From NCBI RefSeq assembly GCF_920984735.1, contig NZ_CAKLBU010000004.1:62001-126000 (forward strand): 64,000 nucleotides of DNA, in the 5' to 3' direction. Below, in pieces: positions 26,412 to 34,839 of the stretch. Source of the DNA: Pedobacter sp. Leaf250. GTDB taxonomy: Bacteria > Bacteroidota > Bacteroidia > Sphingobacteriales > Sphingobacteriaceae. A program made the translations under genes and the position numbers. Under the pieces are notes generated by a model. That model saw only the letters and a program-made list of their open reading frames with translations. It was not told where the DNA came from and did no database searches. Numbering within the stretch: position 1 is the stretch's first letter; each line of letters begins with the position of its first letter.

Positions 26412-27920
26412 TTATTTATTTGCAAGCGTTATTAAAATTACCCTTCCACCGTCCTCTTTTGATAGCAAAAGTTTCTTTCCATCCGTTAATTCGACCATTG
26501 AACCGATGGGTATTTCCTTTTCTTCAGTTTTATCAACCAAAGATGTTAGTTTTTGATTAACAAATACCCATTTTGTTTCATGAAAAGTAAAATAACCTAC
26601 CGGAATTTTTTGCTCGGCAGTTAACTTTTCATTTCGTATGATATTTCTGTTTACATGCCATTGAAATAAGTATTGATTGTTGTACACCATTAAACGATGG
26701 TTCTCTGGTTTCCATACTGATGGCTGAAATTGGTAGTATAAATCCAGAATGGGTAAAGTTCCTTTATGGCTGGTGCCGCAAAACGGGCATTTTGGTATTG
26801 ATGTATTATCGAAAACATACCATTTTTGATCGCAATAAATGTTACTGCACTGTTGCATCAAATCGGTCGTTTTAAGCAATGCGGTTTCCCATTCTTCTGC
26901 TGTTGGGCGTTGCATGGGATGATGCAAACCATCAATAAAAGCTTTATCAAATAATGCTTTCAAATATGGCCCAGTAACCGTATATGGAATTTTATTTACA
27001 TCAGCCCAATAGGTGTCCCATTTAGAAATTTGATTCAGTTTTGGGCGGTTTGATAAATCAGTTGGGTGCTCAATGAATAGCGCCCTTTCGCCCATGCTTA
27101 ACAAATCATCCTTTTCTGTATCCAAATCGTGCACCTTTCCTCCTTTTAGCGGATGCCTGTGAAGCAGATACATGTAAATCAGACAAGCCAAGGCATGTAA
27201 ATCAGTTAATCGATTTGGTAATTTCCTGGCGGGATCAGTTTTATCTAAATGTTTAGTGGCGAGCACTTCCGGCGCTATGAAATCGGCTGTACCAATCACT
27301 TCTGCCTGAAATATGCCAGGAACAACCAAACCATCTAAATCGATCATACAAGCTGAACCCGAAGATGGATCAATGAGCACATTATTGTAAGATAAATCGG
27401 AATGTGAAAGCCCCATTTGATGCATTTTTTTAACCCCACGAGATAAATTAACACCAATTTGAAAATAGTTTAGCCATCTCCCCAACTCATTTTGATCCAG
27501 ACTTAAAGGAAACTGCCTGTTTCTGAATTTTGCCGCTGCAAACCATTTACCGTTTTTCTCCTCCCCTTTAATTAAGTCGCTTGAGGTGTAACCTTTTGAA
27601 AAGAAAAACTTTGAGTTATAAATGGGTACAATAATTCCAATTCGATCGTGAGTTTCAATAATATCGGTTGGCCAGCGGTAAATTTCTTCTAAATAATAAT
27701 TTCCAGCATCTTTAGTTTCAATCTGGTTAAGGTATTTTGTTACAATTTTAGTTAAACGTTCCTTTTGATTAAAATCCTGCTTCTCTTTAAAAATGGCCAC
27801 CACATATTTTCGATCTGGACTGAAATATACATTTTTGGCTGTTCCACTTTTCGGGTCGCCATTATCTATATACTGATAAGACTTGCCGGTGAGAGAAGAT
27901 TTAACGGTGATTGTAGACAT
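26412..27920 (-). CDS. Ser/Thr protein kinase-like protein of the Ter operon
   Basis: A 502-residue protein with a eukaryotic-type kinase fold. N-lobe Lys is likely in KYVVAIFKEKQ (about 38-48). The catalytic loop is HSDLSYNN (173-180), with Asp175 and Asn180. The metal motif is DLDG (194-197) in place of DFG, and IAPEVL replaces the APE motif (about 211). A zinc-ribbon-like segment with CSNIYCDQ and CPFCG follows (about 355-385), then a beta-rich C-terminal domain of about 110 residues. This kinase type accompanies PP2C phosphatase and TerY in ter operons. The PP2C gene ends 9 bases upstream. It probably phosphorylates TerY/TerD partners, which is an inference from the gene order. Confidence 0.85.
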   Translation of the reverse strand: MSTITVKSSLTGKSYQYIDNGDPKSGTAKNVYFSPDRKYVVAIFKEKQDFNQKERLTKIVTKYLNQIETKDAGNYYLEEIYRWPTDIIETHDRIGIIVPIYNSKFFFSKGYTSSDLIKGEEKNGKWFAAAKFRNRQFPLSLDQNELGRWLNYFQIGVNLSRGVKKMHQMGLSHSDLSYNNVLIDPSSGSACMIDLDGLVVPGIFQAEVIGTADFIAPEVLATKHLDKTDPARKLPNRLTDLHALACLIYMYLLHRHPLKGGKVHDLDTEKDDLLSMGERALFIEHPTDLSNRPKLNQISKWDTYWADVNKIPYTVTGPYLKALFDKAFIDGLHHPMQRPTAEEWETALLKTTDLMQQCSNIYCDQKWYVFDNTSIPKCPFCGTSHKGTLPILDLYYQFQPSVWKPENHRLMVYNNQYLFQWHVNRNIIRNEKLTAEQKIPVGYFTFHETKWVFVNQKLTSLVDKTEEKEIPIGSMVELTDGKKLLLSKEDGGRVILITLANK

Positions 27921-27929
27921 GGTTTCGTT

Positions 27930-29360
27930 CTAAAAAATTATGGCTAAAGTTCGATCATCGTGGTTGCCTGGACTCCAAAAATCCATCCAGGCTGATAATT
28001 GGTTGGCAATCTCATTATTCGATGAGGCTAAAGTAACTACAGCTCCATCTTCATTTCTTCCTTTTATATCTTCAACAAATGCTTTCCAGTTTTCTAATTT
28101 CTCTAAATTTGCTTCCACCACAAACTTTGCATCATAAATTCCATCAGTCATGAGCATAAGATAAGAGAAATCTTCAATTAAAGTAAAGCTAAAACGCGTA
28201 GAAAATTTATCACTGGTAAAAATTTCAGGCATCGTAATAAATCTTGTTCCACCACCAAATTCACCAACATCAAGCCAGTTCATTAGTTTAATATTTGTTA
28301 AATCTTTATTCAATAAACCTATAGGACAATCGCCCACGCCAAATGTTAATATGGCATAACCAAAATCATATTTTTTAAAGAGCGCAAAAATCAATGTAGT
28401 GTGAAAATCTTTTAGTGGATTTTCAGTTACTTCTGCAAATGCTTCAATTTTATGATGGGCAAATTGAGCCGCTTTTGATAGGTTATTGTACACAAAATGA
28501 CTAATTTTTTTTGAAGCGTCCTCTCCTATTGTATTGTGATAATTGTAAAGAATTTTATCAAATTCTTTTAATTTTTCTTCCTCTAAATTATTCTCAAAAT
28601 ATTCAATTACGGCCTCACAGGCAATTTTCGATCCCTGTCTGGCTAATTTTGCACTGCCTGCACCATCTGCCATACAAACTACACTCCAGCCATTGTTTTC
28701 AAAGTGTTTGAAAGCATAGTCGTCATCACGAAAAGACCCTACATTTGCATGACTTCTGCCACGTTTAGAGGCAACAACGATGTGTTTATCTCCCAGTAAT
28801 TGAAAATCATTTTCATTATCTTCTTTCCAATAATTGGCGATCTTCCATTCCTCATCTTTTCCCTCATCACTTGCTATATTTTTCCATAATGATTTTGGAT
28901 TGGCATTGATTACCAGCGAAAGCATTTTTTCATGAGGCATCACATTTTCTTCCTCACCTAAAACATTAAATTTCATTTTGATTTTGAAATCGCCACTTTG
29001 ACTTGGATCACCATCAATTACATTTAAAGTCGGGTTAAAACTCAACCCATACTGATCCAGCCCCTCAAATTCAACATTGGTGATATCATTAAAACCCAAT
29101 TGATTAAAATCAAACGCTGTATAATAGGATTTACTAATAGTTGCATTTGGAATGATAATTTGTTTGGCCAAAATATCTTCAATTTTATTTTTCAAATCCC
29201 ACTTATCTATCATAATTTTTTGCTTTTCTCTGATCAATTTTACAGCATCAATATTAAATTCTTCATTTACATATTGCTCAAAAAGTTTTTGTCTATTGGC
29301 TGATACTTCAATATGGTTGCTTTTTAGCAAATTTTCTATGTATTGCTTGGTATCGAACAT
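27930..29360 (-). CDS. PP2C-type protein phosphatase of the Ter operon
   Basis: A 476-residue protein. An N-terminal region (about 1-185) of unknown fold precedes a PP2C Ser/Thr phosphatase domain (about 200-476). The metal-binding motifs are in SHANVGSFRDDDYAFKHF, CMADGAGSAKLARQG (about 230), TFGVGDCPIGLL (about 340), LMTDGIYDAKF (about 398) and NHDDRTLAIIF at the very C-terminus. The acidic residues that bind Mn/Mg are all present, so it should be active. It starts 2 bases after the TerY_C-containing gene and is followed by the kinase. Kinase and phosphatase presumably oppose each other on the same substrate. Confidence 0.88.
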   Translation of the reverse strand: MFDTKQYIENLLKSNHIEVSANRQKLFEQYVNEEFNIDAVKLIREKQKIMIDKWDLKNKIEDILAKQIIIPNATISKSYYTAFDFNQLGFNDITNVEFEGLDQYGLSFNPTLNVIDGDPSQSGDFKIKMKFNVLGEEENVMPHEKMLSLVINANPKSLWKNIASDEGKDEEWKIANYWKEDNENDFQLLGDKHIVVASKRGRSHANVGSFRDDDYAFKHFENNGWSVVCMADGAGSAKLARQGSKIACEAVIEYFENNLEEEKLKEFDKILYNYHNTIGEDASKKISHFVYNNLSKAAQFAHHKIEAFAEVTENPLKDFHTTLIFALFKKYDFGYAILTFGVGDCPIGLLNKDLTNIKLMNWLDVGEFGGGTRFITMPEIFTSDKFSTRFSFTLIEDFSYLMLMTDGIYDAKFVVEANLEKLENWKAFVEDIKGRNEDGAVVTLASSNNEIANQLSAWMDFWSPGNHDDRTLAIIF

Positions 29361-29362
29361 GC

Positions 29363-30415
29363 CTATCCTTGCGCTCTACCAACATCGAAGCCACCCTCGC
29401 CATATCCATAACTACCAAAATTACCACACCAGGGGCAAGTACTCATAGGTTCATTGCCAATACAGTGTATTTTCTGACAAACGCATACCGCCAAACCAAA
29501 TTGATTGCCACAACACGGGCAAGCTGGCGCACCAATTAGTTCTTCGCTATTCACTTTTTGCTGTATAGCATTTTCATCACAGTATTCGTAGTAAGAATTG
29601 TCAACCTGAAAACCACCAACTAAGCGATAAGCCTGGGTTTGTAAATTCAATCCTTCAAAACCCGATTCGTTCATTACTTTGCGGTATTTCATTAAGTATG
29701 GTCGTTTGGTATTTTGGCATTTTGCAGATAAGACTACGTAATTATTATCAATGTATTGCGTGTTTGCTGGTGCTTTTGAGATATCGATTTTCGAAAGCGT
29801 ATCCCCATCCATTTTTGCCAATTCAAAACCCGATTGATTATTTTCTACGCTGATACTGCTCGTTTTAATCGAATCAGTTACCCATTTAAAAAATTTGTTG
29901 TAATCCTCACTAGTCGCATTTTTAAATTGAAGCACGTTTTCTGTTAGTTCGGATAACACTCGTGTATCGGTACTATCGCCAAAAGATATGGCCACCATAT
30001 TTGCCGTTCGCTGCCAGTTTTGCTTCCATTCGGAAATTGCAGTCTTGGTATCATCGGTTGGTACACCATCGGTAAATAGAAACACAATGGGCTTCCAATC
30101 GCCTTTTTGTTCCATAGTTGTTTTAACAATATCTTTTCGCATTTGAAACATCAAATGACCCAAACCTTTGCTTAAGGATGTGCCACCACCAATTGGAAAT
30201 TTTGGAGGATAAAAACTAACTACTTCCTGTAACGGCACTAACGTTTTAGCTTGTCCGGCGAAAACAATAATTGAAATCCATACGGTTTCGATGGCGTACG
30301 GATCGGTTTTGATGGCTTTGATAATGGTTGCCATCCCTTCTTCAACCTGCTGAATCTGATCTCCAACCATCGATTCAGAAATATCTATTAAAAAGTAAAT
30401 GGGTAATCTTCTCAT
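29363..30415 (-). CDS. TerY vWA protein with C-terminal zinc-binding domain
   Basis: A 350-residue protein. A von Willebrand factor A domain (about 1-215) has an intact MIDAS DISES at 11-15 and a later LFTDGVPTDD (about 112) supplying Thr/Asp ligands. A linker follows, then a TerY C-terminal metal-binding domain (about 280-345) with Cys pairs CPCC, CVC and CPWC, expected to bind zinc. It is the longest of three TerY paralogues here. TerY proteins bind metal and act as scaffolds in ter operons. Its stop lies 2 bases before the PP2C start. Confidence 0.9.
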   Translation of the reverse strand: MRRLPIYFLIDISESMVGDQIQQVEEGMATIIKAIKTDPYAIETVWISIIVFAGQAKTLVPLQEVVSFYPPKFPIGGGTSLSKGLGHLMFQMRKDIVKTTMEQKGDWKPIVFLFTDGVPTDDTKTAISEWKQNWQRTANMVAISFGDSTDTRVLSELTENVLQFKNATSEDYNKFFKWVTDSIKTSSISVENNQSGFELAKMDGDTLSKIDISKAPANTQYIDNNYVVLSAKCQNTKRPYLMKYRKVMNESGFEGLNLQTQAYRLVGGFQVDNSYYEYCDENAIQQKVNSEELIGAPACPCCGNQFGLAVCVCQKIHCIGNEPMSTCPWCGNFGSYGYGEGGFDVGRAQG

Positions 30416-30416
30416 A

Positions 30417-30671
30417 TTAAAAATAGTTGTTTAATAGCAAAAGCACAATTAGCAATACAATTTGAGTCATATCTACTGCCAAGCCTTGCCCTACTTGAAA
30501 TGGTTTTATTATGGTTTGTAGGAAATTAAGAACGGGTTGAAAAATGCCCTGAAAAAAGTTGAAAGCACTTTTATATTTTGAGTTTAATTTGTCTTTATAG
30601 GGTAGCAATTTTGAGTATAAAAATAGGCCGACTATCAAAACATTTATTAAAATCCTAAAAGCCAAAATCAT
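30417..30671 (-). CDS. Small membrane protein in the Ter operon
   Basis: An 84-residue protein with two hydrophobic segments (about 3-22, ILAFRILINVLIVGLFLYSK, and about 62-84, TQIVLLIVLLLLNNYF). They are separated by an amphipathic basic stretch (KYKSAFNFFQGIFQPVLNFL). No known family. It starts within the end of the 161-residue gene (4-base overlap) and its stop is 1 base before the TerY_C gene start, so it belongs to the operon. It could be a membrane anchor or subunit of the Ter complex. Confidence 0.6.
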   Translation of the reverse strand: MILAFRILINVLIVGLFLYSKLLPYKDKLNSKYKSAFNFFQGIFQPVLNFLQTIIKPFQVGQGLAVDMTQIVLLIVLLLLNNYF

Positions 30672-31153
30672 ATAGAAATGGCTTTACGAATTTCTCCGGC
30701 AATGATTTTATAGCTATCCTTTACACGTTGGTTGTAACTGGAACAACCATAAACAATAACGCTATTGCTATCTTCTAAATAATTGATGGAAAAGTAAGTT
30801 ACTACATCATTATGGATTTCCTGTATTTCGCCACTTTTGGTTTTTCGATCAAAAACATCGACAAACTGAACACTCAAATACAAACAGTTGCCTAATAATT
30901 TTGTGGCCAATAAATTAAATTTAGTATGATGAGCGCTTCTTAAATTACGTTCTAAATGATACATATTTAACTTACTCACCCGAAAAGTTTCATAGCAATT
31001 TACGATACCATCTAACGTGCCCTCTTGAAAATGATCAATCGGTTCGTTGTAGTTGTATTGGGCAGGAGTGTCATTACTTTCTCCACCTGATGTTATTTTA
31101 ACAATAAACCCAATAATGGTAATTGCCAAACTGATTACGCCGAGTACATCCAT
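30668..31153 (-). CDS. Unknown membrane-anchored protein in the Ter operon
   Basis: A 161-residue protein with one N-terminal helix (about 4-19, LGVISLAITIIGFIVK), a short Ser/Asp-rich linker, then a soluble domain (about 45-161). That domain has several short conserved-looking stretches, such as LERNLRSAHHTKFNLLATKL and YLSVQFVDVFDRKTKSGEIQ. I do not recognise it. It overlaps the 84-residue membrane gene by 4 bases and follows the second TerY by 1 base. The sandwich position between TerY genes suggests a membrane tether for the TerY/TerD complex. Confidence 0.6.
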   Translation of the reverse strand: MDVLGVISLAITIIGFIVKITSGGESNDTPAQYNYNEPIDHFQEGTLDGIVNCYETFRVSKLNMYHLERNLRSAHHTKFNLLATKLLGNCLYLSVQFVDVFDRKTKSGEIQEIHNDVVTYFSINYLEDSNSVIVYGCSSYNQRVKDSYKIIAGEIRKAISI

Positions 31154-31154
31154 T

Positions 31155-31790
31155 TTAAATCACCATTGTAATTTCGCTTGGAGGTGGTGGAAGTGCCACA
31201 CTTTCTCCTGTTCCCTGGCTCTTATTTCCCTGCTCAATGGTTTCTGAAACCCATTTAAAAAACTGCTTCAGGGTAGAGCTATCGGCTGTATCCAAATGTA
31301 CCACATCGGGTGTGAGTTCTTTCAAAAGCGCATCATTCGCCGAATGCCCTGCCGCACAGCCTACAATGGCTCCAAAGTTTAAAGTTTTGATCTTTGGAAC
31401 CATTTCCCGGTACAACTGCAAATCACTTGGTTTTCCGTCTGTAAATAGAAATAAAAGTGGTTTCCAATCTCCCTTTTGAGTTGAATTACCTTTGATCACA
31501 TCATTTTTCACTTTTTCGTAGAGCATATCTAAGGCTTGGCCGGTATGTGTTGGCCCACTTTGCGGACAGGTAATTTCCGGAAGCTGAAATAGAGCCAATT
31601 CTGTTAAGGAAACAATTTCTTTAACCTCACGATCGAAAGTAATCATGGAAATCCATAATGAATCCAATGCCTGTGCATCGGCCCTCAAGGTATTAATCAT
31701 TCCACTTAAGGCATTGTTCAAAGCCTGAATTGGCTCACCATACATGGATCCCGAAGTATCTATTAAAAAATAAACAGGTAATCTTCTCAT
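31155..31790 (-). CDS. TerY vWA protein, second paralogue
   Basis: About 211 residues from ATG 31790 (MRRLPVYFLIDTSGSM); an in-frame start at 31808 would overlap the previous gene by 8 bases. It is a single vWA domain with intact MIDAS DTSGS at 11-15, and LFTDGKPSDL (about 112) provides later metal ligands. No C-terminal zinc domain is present. The C-terminus ends in a Pro-rich tail ALPPPPSEITMVI, nearly the same as in the neighbouring paralogue. It is likely an interaction partner of TerD proteins in the operon. Confidence 0.88.
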   Translation of the reverse strand: MRRLPVYFLIDTSGSMYGEPIQALNNALSGMINTLRADAQALDSLWISMITFDREVKEIVSLTELALFQLPEITCPQSGPTHTGQALDMLYEKVKNDVIKGNSTQKGDWKPLLFLFTDGKPSDLQLYREMVPKIKTLNFGAIVGCAAGHSANDALLKELTPDVVHLDTADSSTLKQFFKWVSETIEQGNKSQGTGESVALPPPPSEITMVI

Positions 31791-31800
31791 AATATTCGAA

Positions 31801-32439
31801 TTAAACAACGATATTAAGTTCGGATGGCGGTGGCGGAAGTTCTTTCAATAGGCTAATTTCCTTCCCTGCATCTTCAACTTTTGTAGAAGTAACGCCAATT
31901 GATGCCGTTACCCATTGAAAAAATTTGCCAATACTTGCCGAATCTGCTGTATCTAAACTAACCACATTTTCAGTAATTTGCTTAAGCACACCAGTGTCTG
32001 CTCCCGATCCGGCTGCGCATGCTACCGTAAAAGCCACTCTTTGCTTTTTAAATTCTAACAAGCCTGGCAACCAATCATCGGTTGGTACACCATCAGTCAT
32101 AATAAAAACCAAAGGTTTCCAATCGCCTTTTTGCTCGGTTGTGGTTTTGGCTACCTCATTCTCAATTCTGTTCGAAACCAATTTTAAAGCTTCGCCCAGG
32201 GCTGTAACGCCAGTCGCCTTTAAATCGACCATTTGAAAAGATGCCAAATCAGTAAGCGGAATAATTTGTTGTGCTGTACTATCAAAAGTAATTACACTCA
32301 AAAAAGCAGTTTCGATGGCTTGAGGATTTTGTCTTAAAGAACTAATCATTACCTGAACACCATTTTTCACTGCTTCAATGGGCTCTCCGCTCATTAAACC
32401 TGACGTATCAAGCAAAAGATATACTGGTAATCTTCTCAT
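31801..32439 (-). CDS. TerY vWA protein, third paralogue, altered MIDAS
   Basis: A 212-residue vWA protein of TerY type. The MIDAS reads DTSGL at 11-15, with Leu15 instead of the third Ser, so metal binding may be weaker. The downstream IMTDGVPTDD (about 106) is conserved. The tail ELPPPPSELNIVV matches its neighbour. It follows the 142-residue gene by 6 bases and precedes the second TerY by 10 bases. The close similarity of the two short TerY proteins points to tandem duplication. Confidence 0.88.
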   Translation of the reverse strand: MRRLPVYLLLDTSGLMSGEPIEAVKNGVQVMISSLRQNPQAIETAFLSVITFDSTAQQIIPLTDLASFQMVDLKATGVTALGEALKLVSNRIENEVAKTTTEQKGDWKPLVFIMTDGVPTDDWLPGLLEFKKQRVAFTVACAAGSGADTGVLKQITENVVSLDTADSASIGKFFQWVTASIGVTSTKVEDAGKEISLLKELPPPPSELNIVV

Positions 32440-32445
32440 AATATT

Positions 32446-32874
32446 TTATTGAGGGATGTTATATGTGTTCGCGGTTTCGTTATTATTCGGAATATGATAG
32501 GTACTGCCATTGTTATTTTGCCCTGGAATATTGTAACCTGTTCCTGTTCCATATGTCGGATCGTTTTGGTTAATGTGCGACATAATTTCGGTAGTGTAAT
32601 CTTTACCTCCACTCAAGATAGTGTAAATATTTCCAATAGTGTAAACCGGCCCCCACGGAATTCCCCACCAACCTAAAAAAAAGTTGGTAAACAAATGGCC
32701 CAAACCTGGTGTAATTCTACTTTTTCCGGGGTGGATAAAATGGAAATCAGATGGGTTGTTAAAAGTCATTAAAATTACCGATATGCAATATTTATACATC
32801 ACAAATTTACCGCCCTGCGCAACCAAACTCCTAATTTGATCGCCAGATAAACCTTCGATATTTTTAATATTCAT
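32446..32874 (-). CDS. Unknown Gly/Trp-rich protein with Asn-rich tail in the Ter operon
   Basis: A 142-residue protein. It has a helical start (GLSGDQIRSLVAQGGKFVMY), a hydrophobic/aromatic middle (about 30-85: GKSRITPGLGHLFTNFFLG then WWGIPWGPVYTIGN), and a low-complexity tail with three related units (YNIPGQNNNG, YHIPNNNE, YNIP). No signal peptide and no known domain. It sits between the TerD and TerY genes with a 1-base overlap with the TerD gene before it (start on stop base). It may be a membrane-associated adaptor; this is inference from position only. Confidence 0.6.
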   Translation of the reverse strand: MNIKNIEGLSGDQIRSLVAQGGKFVMYKYCISVILMTFNNPSDFHFIHPGKSRITPGLGHLFTNFFLGWWGIPWGPVYTIGNIYTILSGGKDYTTEIMSHINQNDPTYGTGTGYNIPGQNNNGSTYHIPNNNETANTYNIPQ

Positions 32875-33533
32875 TACAAATATGATTTGATGATTAAATG
32901 AATGGTTTGGCCTAAAAAGGTATCAGGTGTTGGATCGCCAATGGCATCAAATTTCCATTCGTTATTACGCTTGTAGAGTTTTCCTAAAATCAAGGCTTTT
33001 TTACCCGTATAACTCGATTCAGCAGATACATTATAAGATGCAAAAACTTCTTTTACCTGCGTTGGCGAACCTTCATACATTCTAATTTTTGAATAGGGAA
33101 TTTGAGAAAAATCTTCTTTTCCAACGTTATTTAAAAAGAAAAATATCTTCGAAATTTTCGGATCAATTTTAGCTAAATCTACTGTGATAATTTCATTATC
33201 CAATCCATCATCACCACCAGAATCTCCCTGTAAATCGTCACCTGTGTGCCTTAAAGCACCATCTAGAGATACTAATTTTCCTTTTGGCAAACCAAATTGT
33301 TGTAAAAAATCGATGTTATACAGTGGTGAATAAATATGATCACATAAATTATTGTTGTCATCAATTAGAATGCAACTCAAATCCAGATCAACACTTTGTT
33401 TATTGGTTGATAAACCTAAAAAACCTTTGGTTTCTATTGCTCCCCAATTTACACCAACACAAAAACTTGTGAGTGATGCTCCCGTATCTTTACGTAAATC
33501 AATCTTTTGCCCTTTTGATAAATTAATTGCCAT
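32874..33533 (-). CDS. TerD-family protein, paralogue 4
   Basis: A 219-residue TerD-family protein. TerD domains bind calcium through Asp-rich loops and are cytosolic stress proteins. The start MAINLSKGQKIDL is shared with the other copies. DLDLSCILIDDNNN (about 48), GDDGLDNEIITVDL (about 105) and the C-terminal signature YKRNNEWKFDAIGDP (about 188) follow. It is more divergent than paralogues 1 and 2 and has a small insertion near residue 85. A short gap of 14 bases separates it from paralogue 3's stop. Confidence 0.88.
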   Translation of the reverse strand: MAINLSKGQKIDLRKDTGASLTSFCVGVNWGAIETKGFLGLSTNKQSVDLDLSCILIDDNNNLCDHIYSPLYNIDFLQQFGLPKGKLVSLDGALRHTGDDLQGDSGGDDGLDNEIITVDLAKIDPKISKIFFFLNNVGKEDFSQIPYSKIRMYEGSPTQVKEVFASYNVSAESSYTGKKALILGKLYKRNNEWKFDAIGDPTPDTFLGQTIHLIIKSYL

Positions 33534-33547
33534 TGTGTAGTCAGGTT

Positions 33548-34099
33548 TTAGTTATATTTATTCAAGAAAAATTCAAGTCCATCTTTCATCCCAGCGCCTA
33601 CAGCTTCAAATTTCCACTCATTATTACGTTTGTAAATCCTGCCAAATTCTACAGCAGTTTCAATAGAAAAATCTTCCTCCAATTCATATTTGAGAATTTC
33701 TGTTTTCGTTCCATCAAATATTCTGATGTATGAATTTCTGATCTGTCCGAAGTTTTGCCTTCTATTTTCCGCATCGTGAATGGTTACTACAATACAGATT
33801 TCAGCAGCAGCTGGAGCAATTTTCGAAAGATCTACTTTAATTTGTTCATCATCGCCATCACCATCGCCAGTTAAATTGTCGCCAGTGTGTTCAACTGCGC
33901 CATCTGGTGTTTGCAAATTATTATAAAAAACAAAATGCGAATCAGAGAGTAATCGCTTATTTTCTCCCAGTACGAAAATCGAAGTATCTAAATCGAAACT
34001 ACTTCCGTTTGATGATGTATTGGTATCCCAACCTAGCCCTACCGTAAATTGCGGTGCGCTGATTGATTCACGTTGTCCCTTTTGCAGGTTAATTGCCAT
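33548..34099 (-). CDS. TerD-family protein, paralogue 3
   Basis: A 183-residue TerD protein. MAINLQKGQRESISAPQ opens the domain. FDLDTSIFVLGENK (about 36) and GDGDGDDEQIKVDL (about 79) carry the acidic calcium ligands. ETAVEFGRIYKRNNEWKF (about 147) is the family C-terminus, which ends in FFLNKYN. It is very close in layout to paralogue 1 (FFLSKY ending), suggesting duplication. It lies 58 bases after paralogue 2, the widest gap inside the operon's TerD block. Confidence 0.9.
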   Translation of the reverse strand: MAINLQKGQRESISAPQFTVGLGWDTNTSSNGSSFDLDTSIFVLGENKRLLSDSHFVFYNNLQTPDGAVEHTGDNLTGDGDGDDEQIKVDLSKIAPAAAEICIVVTIHDAENRRQNFGQIRNSYIRIFDGTKTEILKYELEEDFSIETAVEFGRIYKRNNEWKFEAVGAGMKDGLEFFLNKYN

Positions 34100-34157
34100 A
34101 TTTGGTCATTTTTCTTTGCAACACTTTATTGGTAGCTGTTGCAGATTATAAATCAAA

Positions 34158-34823
34158 TTAGTTAACGTATTTTTTCAAGACTTCTAAAAAGCTGTCAGTT
34201 TGGTGAGGCTCACCAATGGCTCTAAATTTCCAGCCGCCATCTTTACGATAAGCTTCAGCAAATACCATGGTGCACATGCCATTTAAAGAGGCATCTCCAG
34301 AAAGACTGTATCTTGTGATTTCTTTACCTTTAGCATCTACTGCTCGGATAAAAGCATTTTCAACCATACTAAAATGTTGGTTATTCTGCCTACCCTGATA
34401 AATGGATACCACAAAAACTATTTTTTGATAAACGGCATCCAACGAATCGAGCTTTACAATAATTTGCTCATCGTCTCCATCACCCGCACCCGTTCTATTA
34501 TCTCCGGTAAGCCAAATGTTCCCAGAAGGATGACGCATTGAATTGAAAAATATTACATCGCCTTCGAAAAGACCAACCTGGCGACCGTTTTGATTTACTG
34601 TTCTACCCAGGTTTAAAATTTTATCATTCCCATCAAGCAGAAAGGCAATGGCATCCAAATCAAACTCTTCTTCCTTAGGCCCGAAAAGTTTGCCTAAAAA
34701 ACCTGTAGCTTTCTGTCGAACATCCCAACCTAAACCCATGGTTACTTTTGATAAATCGAAATCTTCACCTTTATCGTTTTTACGCAGATCAATGGTTTGA
34801 CCTTTTACTAAATTTATAGCCAT
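34158..34823 (-). CDS. TerD-family protein, paralogue 2
   Basis: A 221-residue TerD-family protein, longer than the common 190 because of an insertion near residue 36 (KATGFLGKLFGPKEEEF) before the first acidic strand. FDLDAIAFLLDGND (about 53), GAGDGDDEQIIVKL (about 115) and AYRKDGGWKFRAIGEP (about 189) follow the family pattern. The gene is 16 bases after the first TerD. The sequence differs from the short paralogues enough to suggest a separate partner in the complex. Confidence 0.9.
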   Translation of the reverse strand: MAINLVKGQTIDLRKNDKGEDFDLSKVTMGLGWDVRQKATGFLGKLFGPKEEEFDLDAIAFLLDGNDKILNLGRTVNQNGRQVGLFEGDVIFFNSMRHPSGNIWLTGDNRTGAGDGDDEQIIVKLDSLDAVYQKIVFVVSIYQGRQNNQHFSMVENAFIRAVDAKGKEITRYSLSGDASLNGMCTMVFAEAYRKDGGWKFRAIGEPHQTDSFLEVLKKYVN

Positions 34824-34839
34824 ACAGAGCGTTGTTAAT

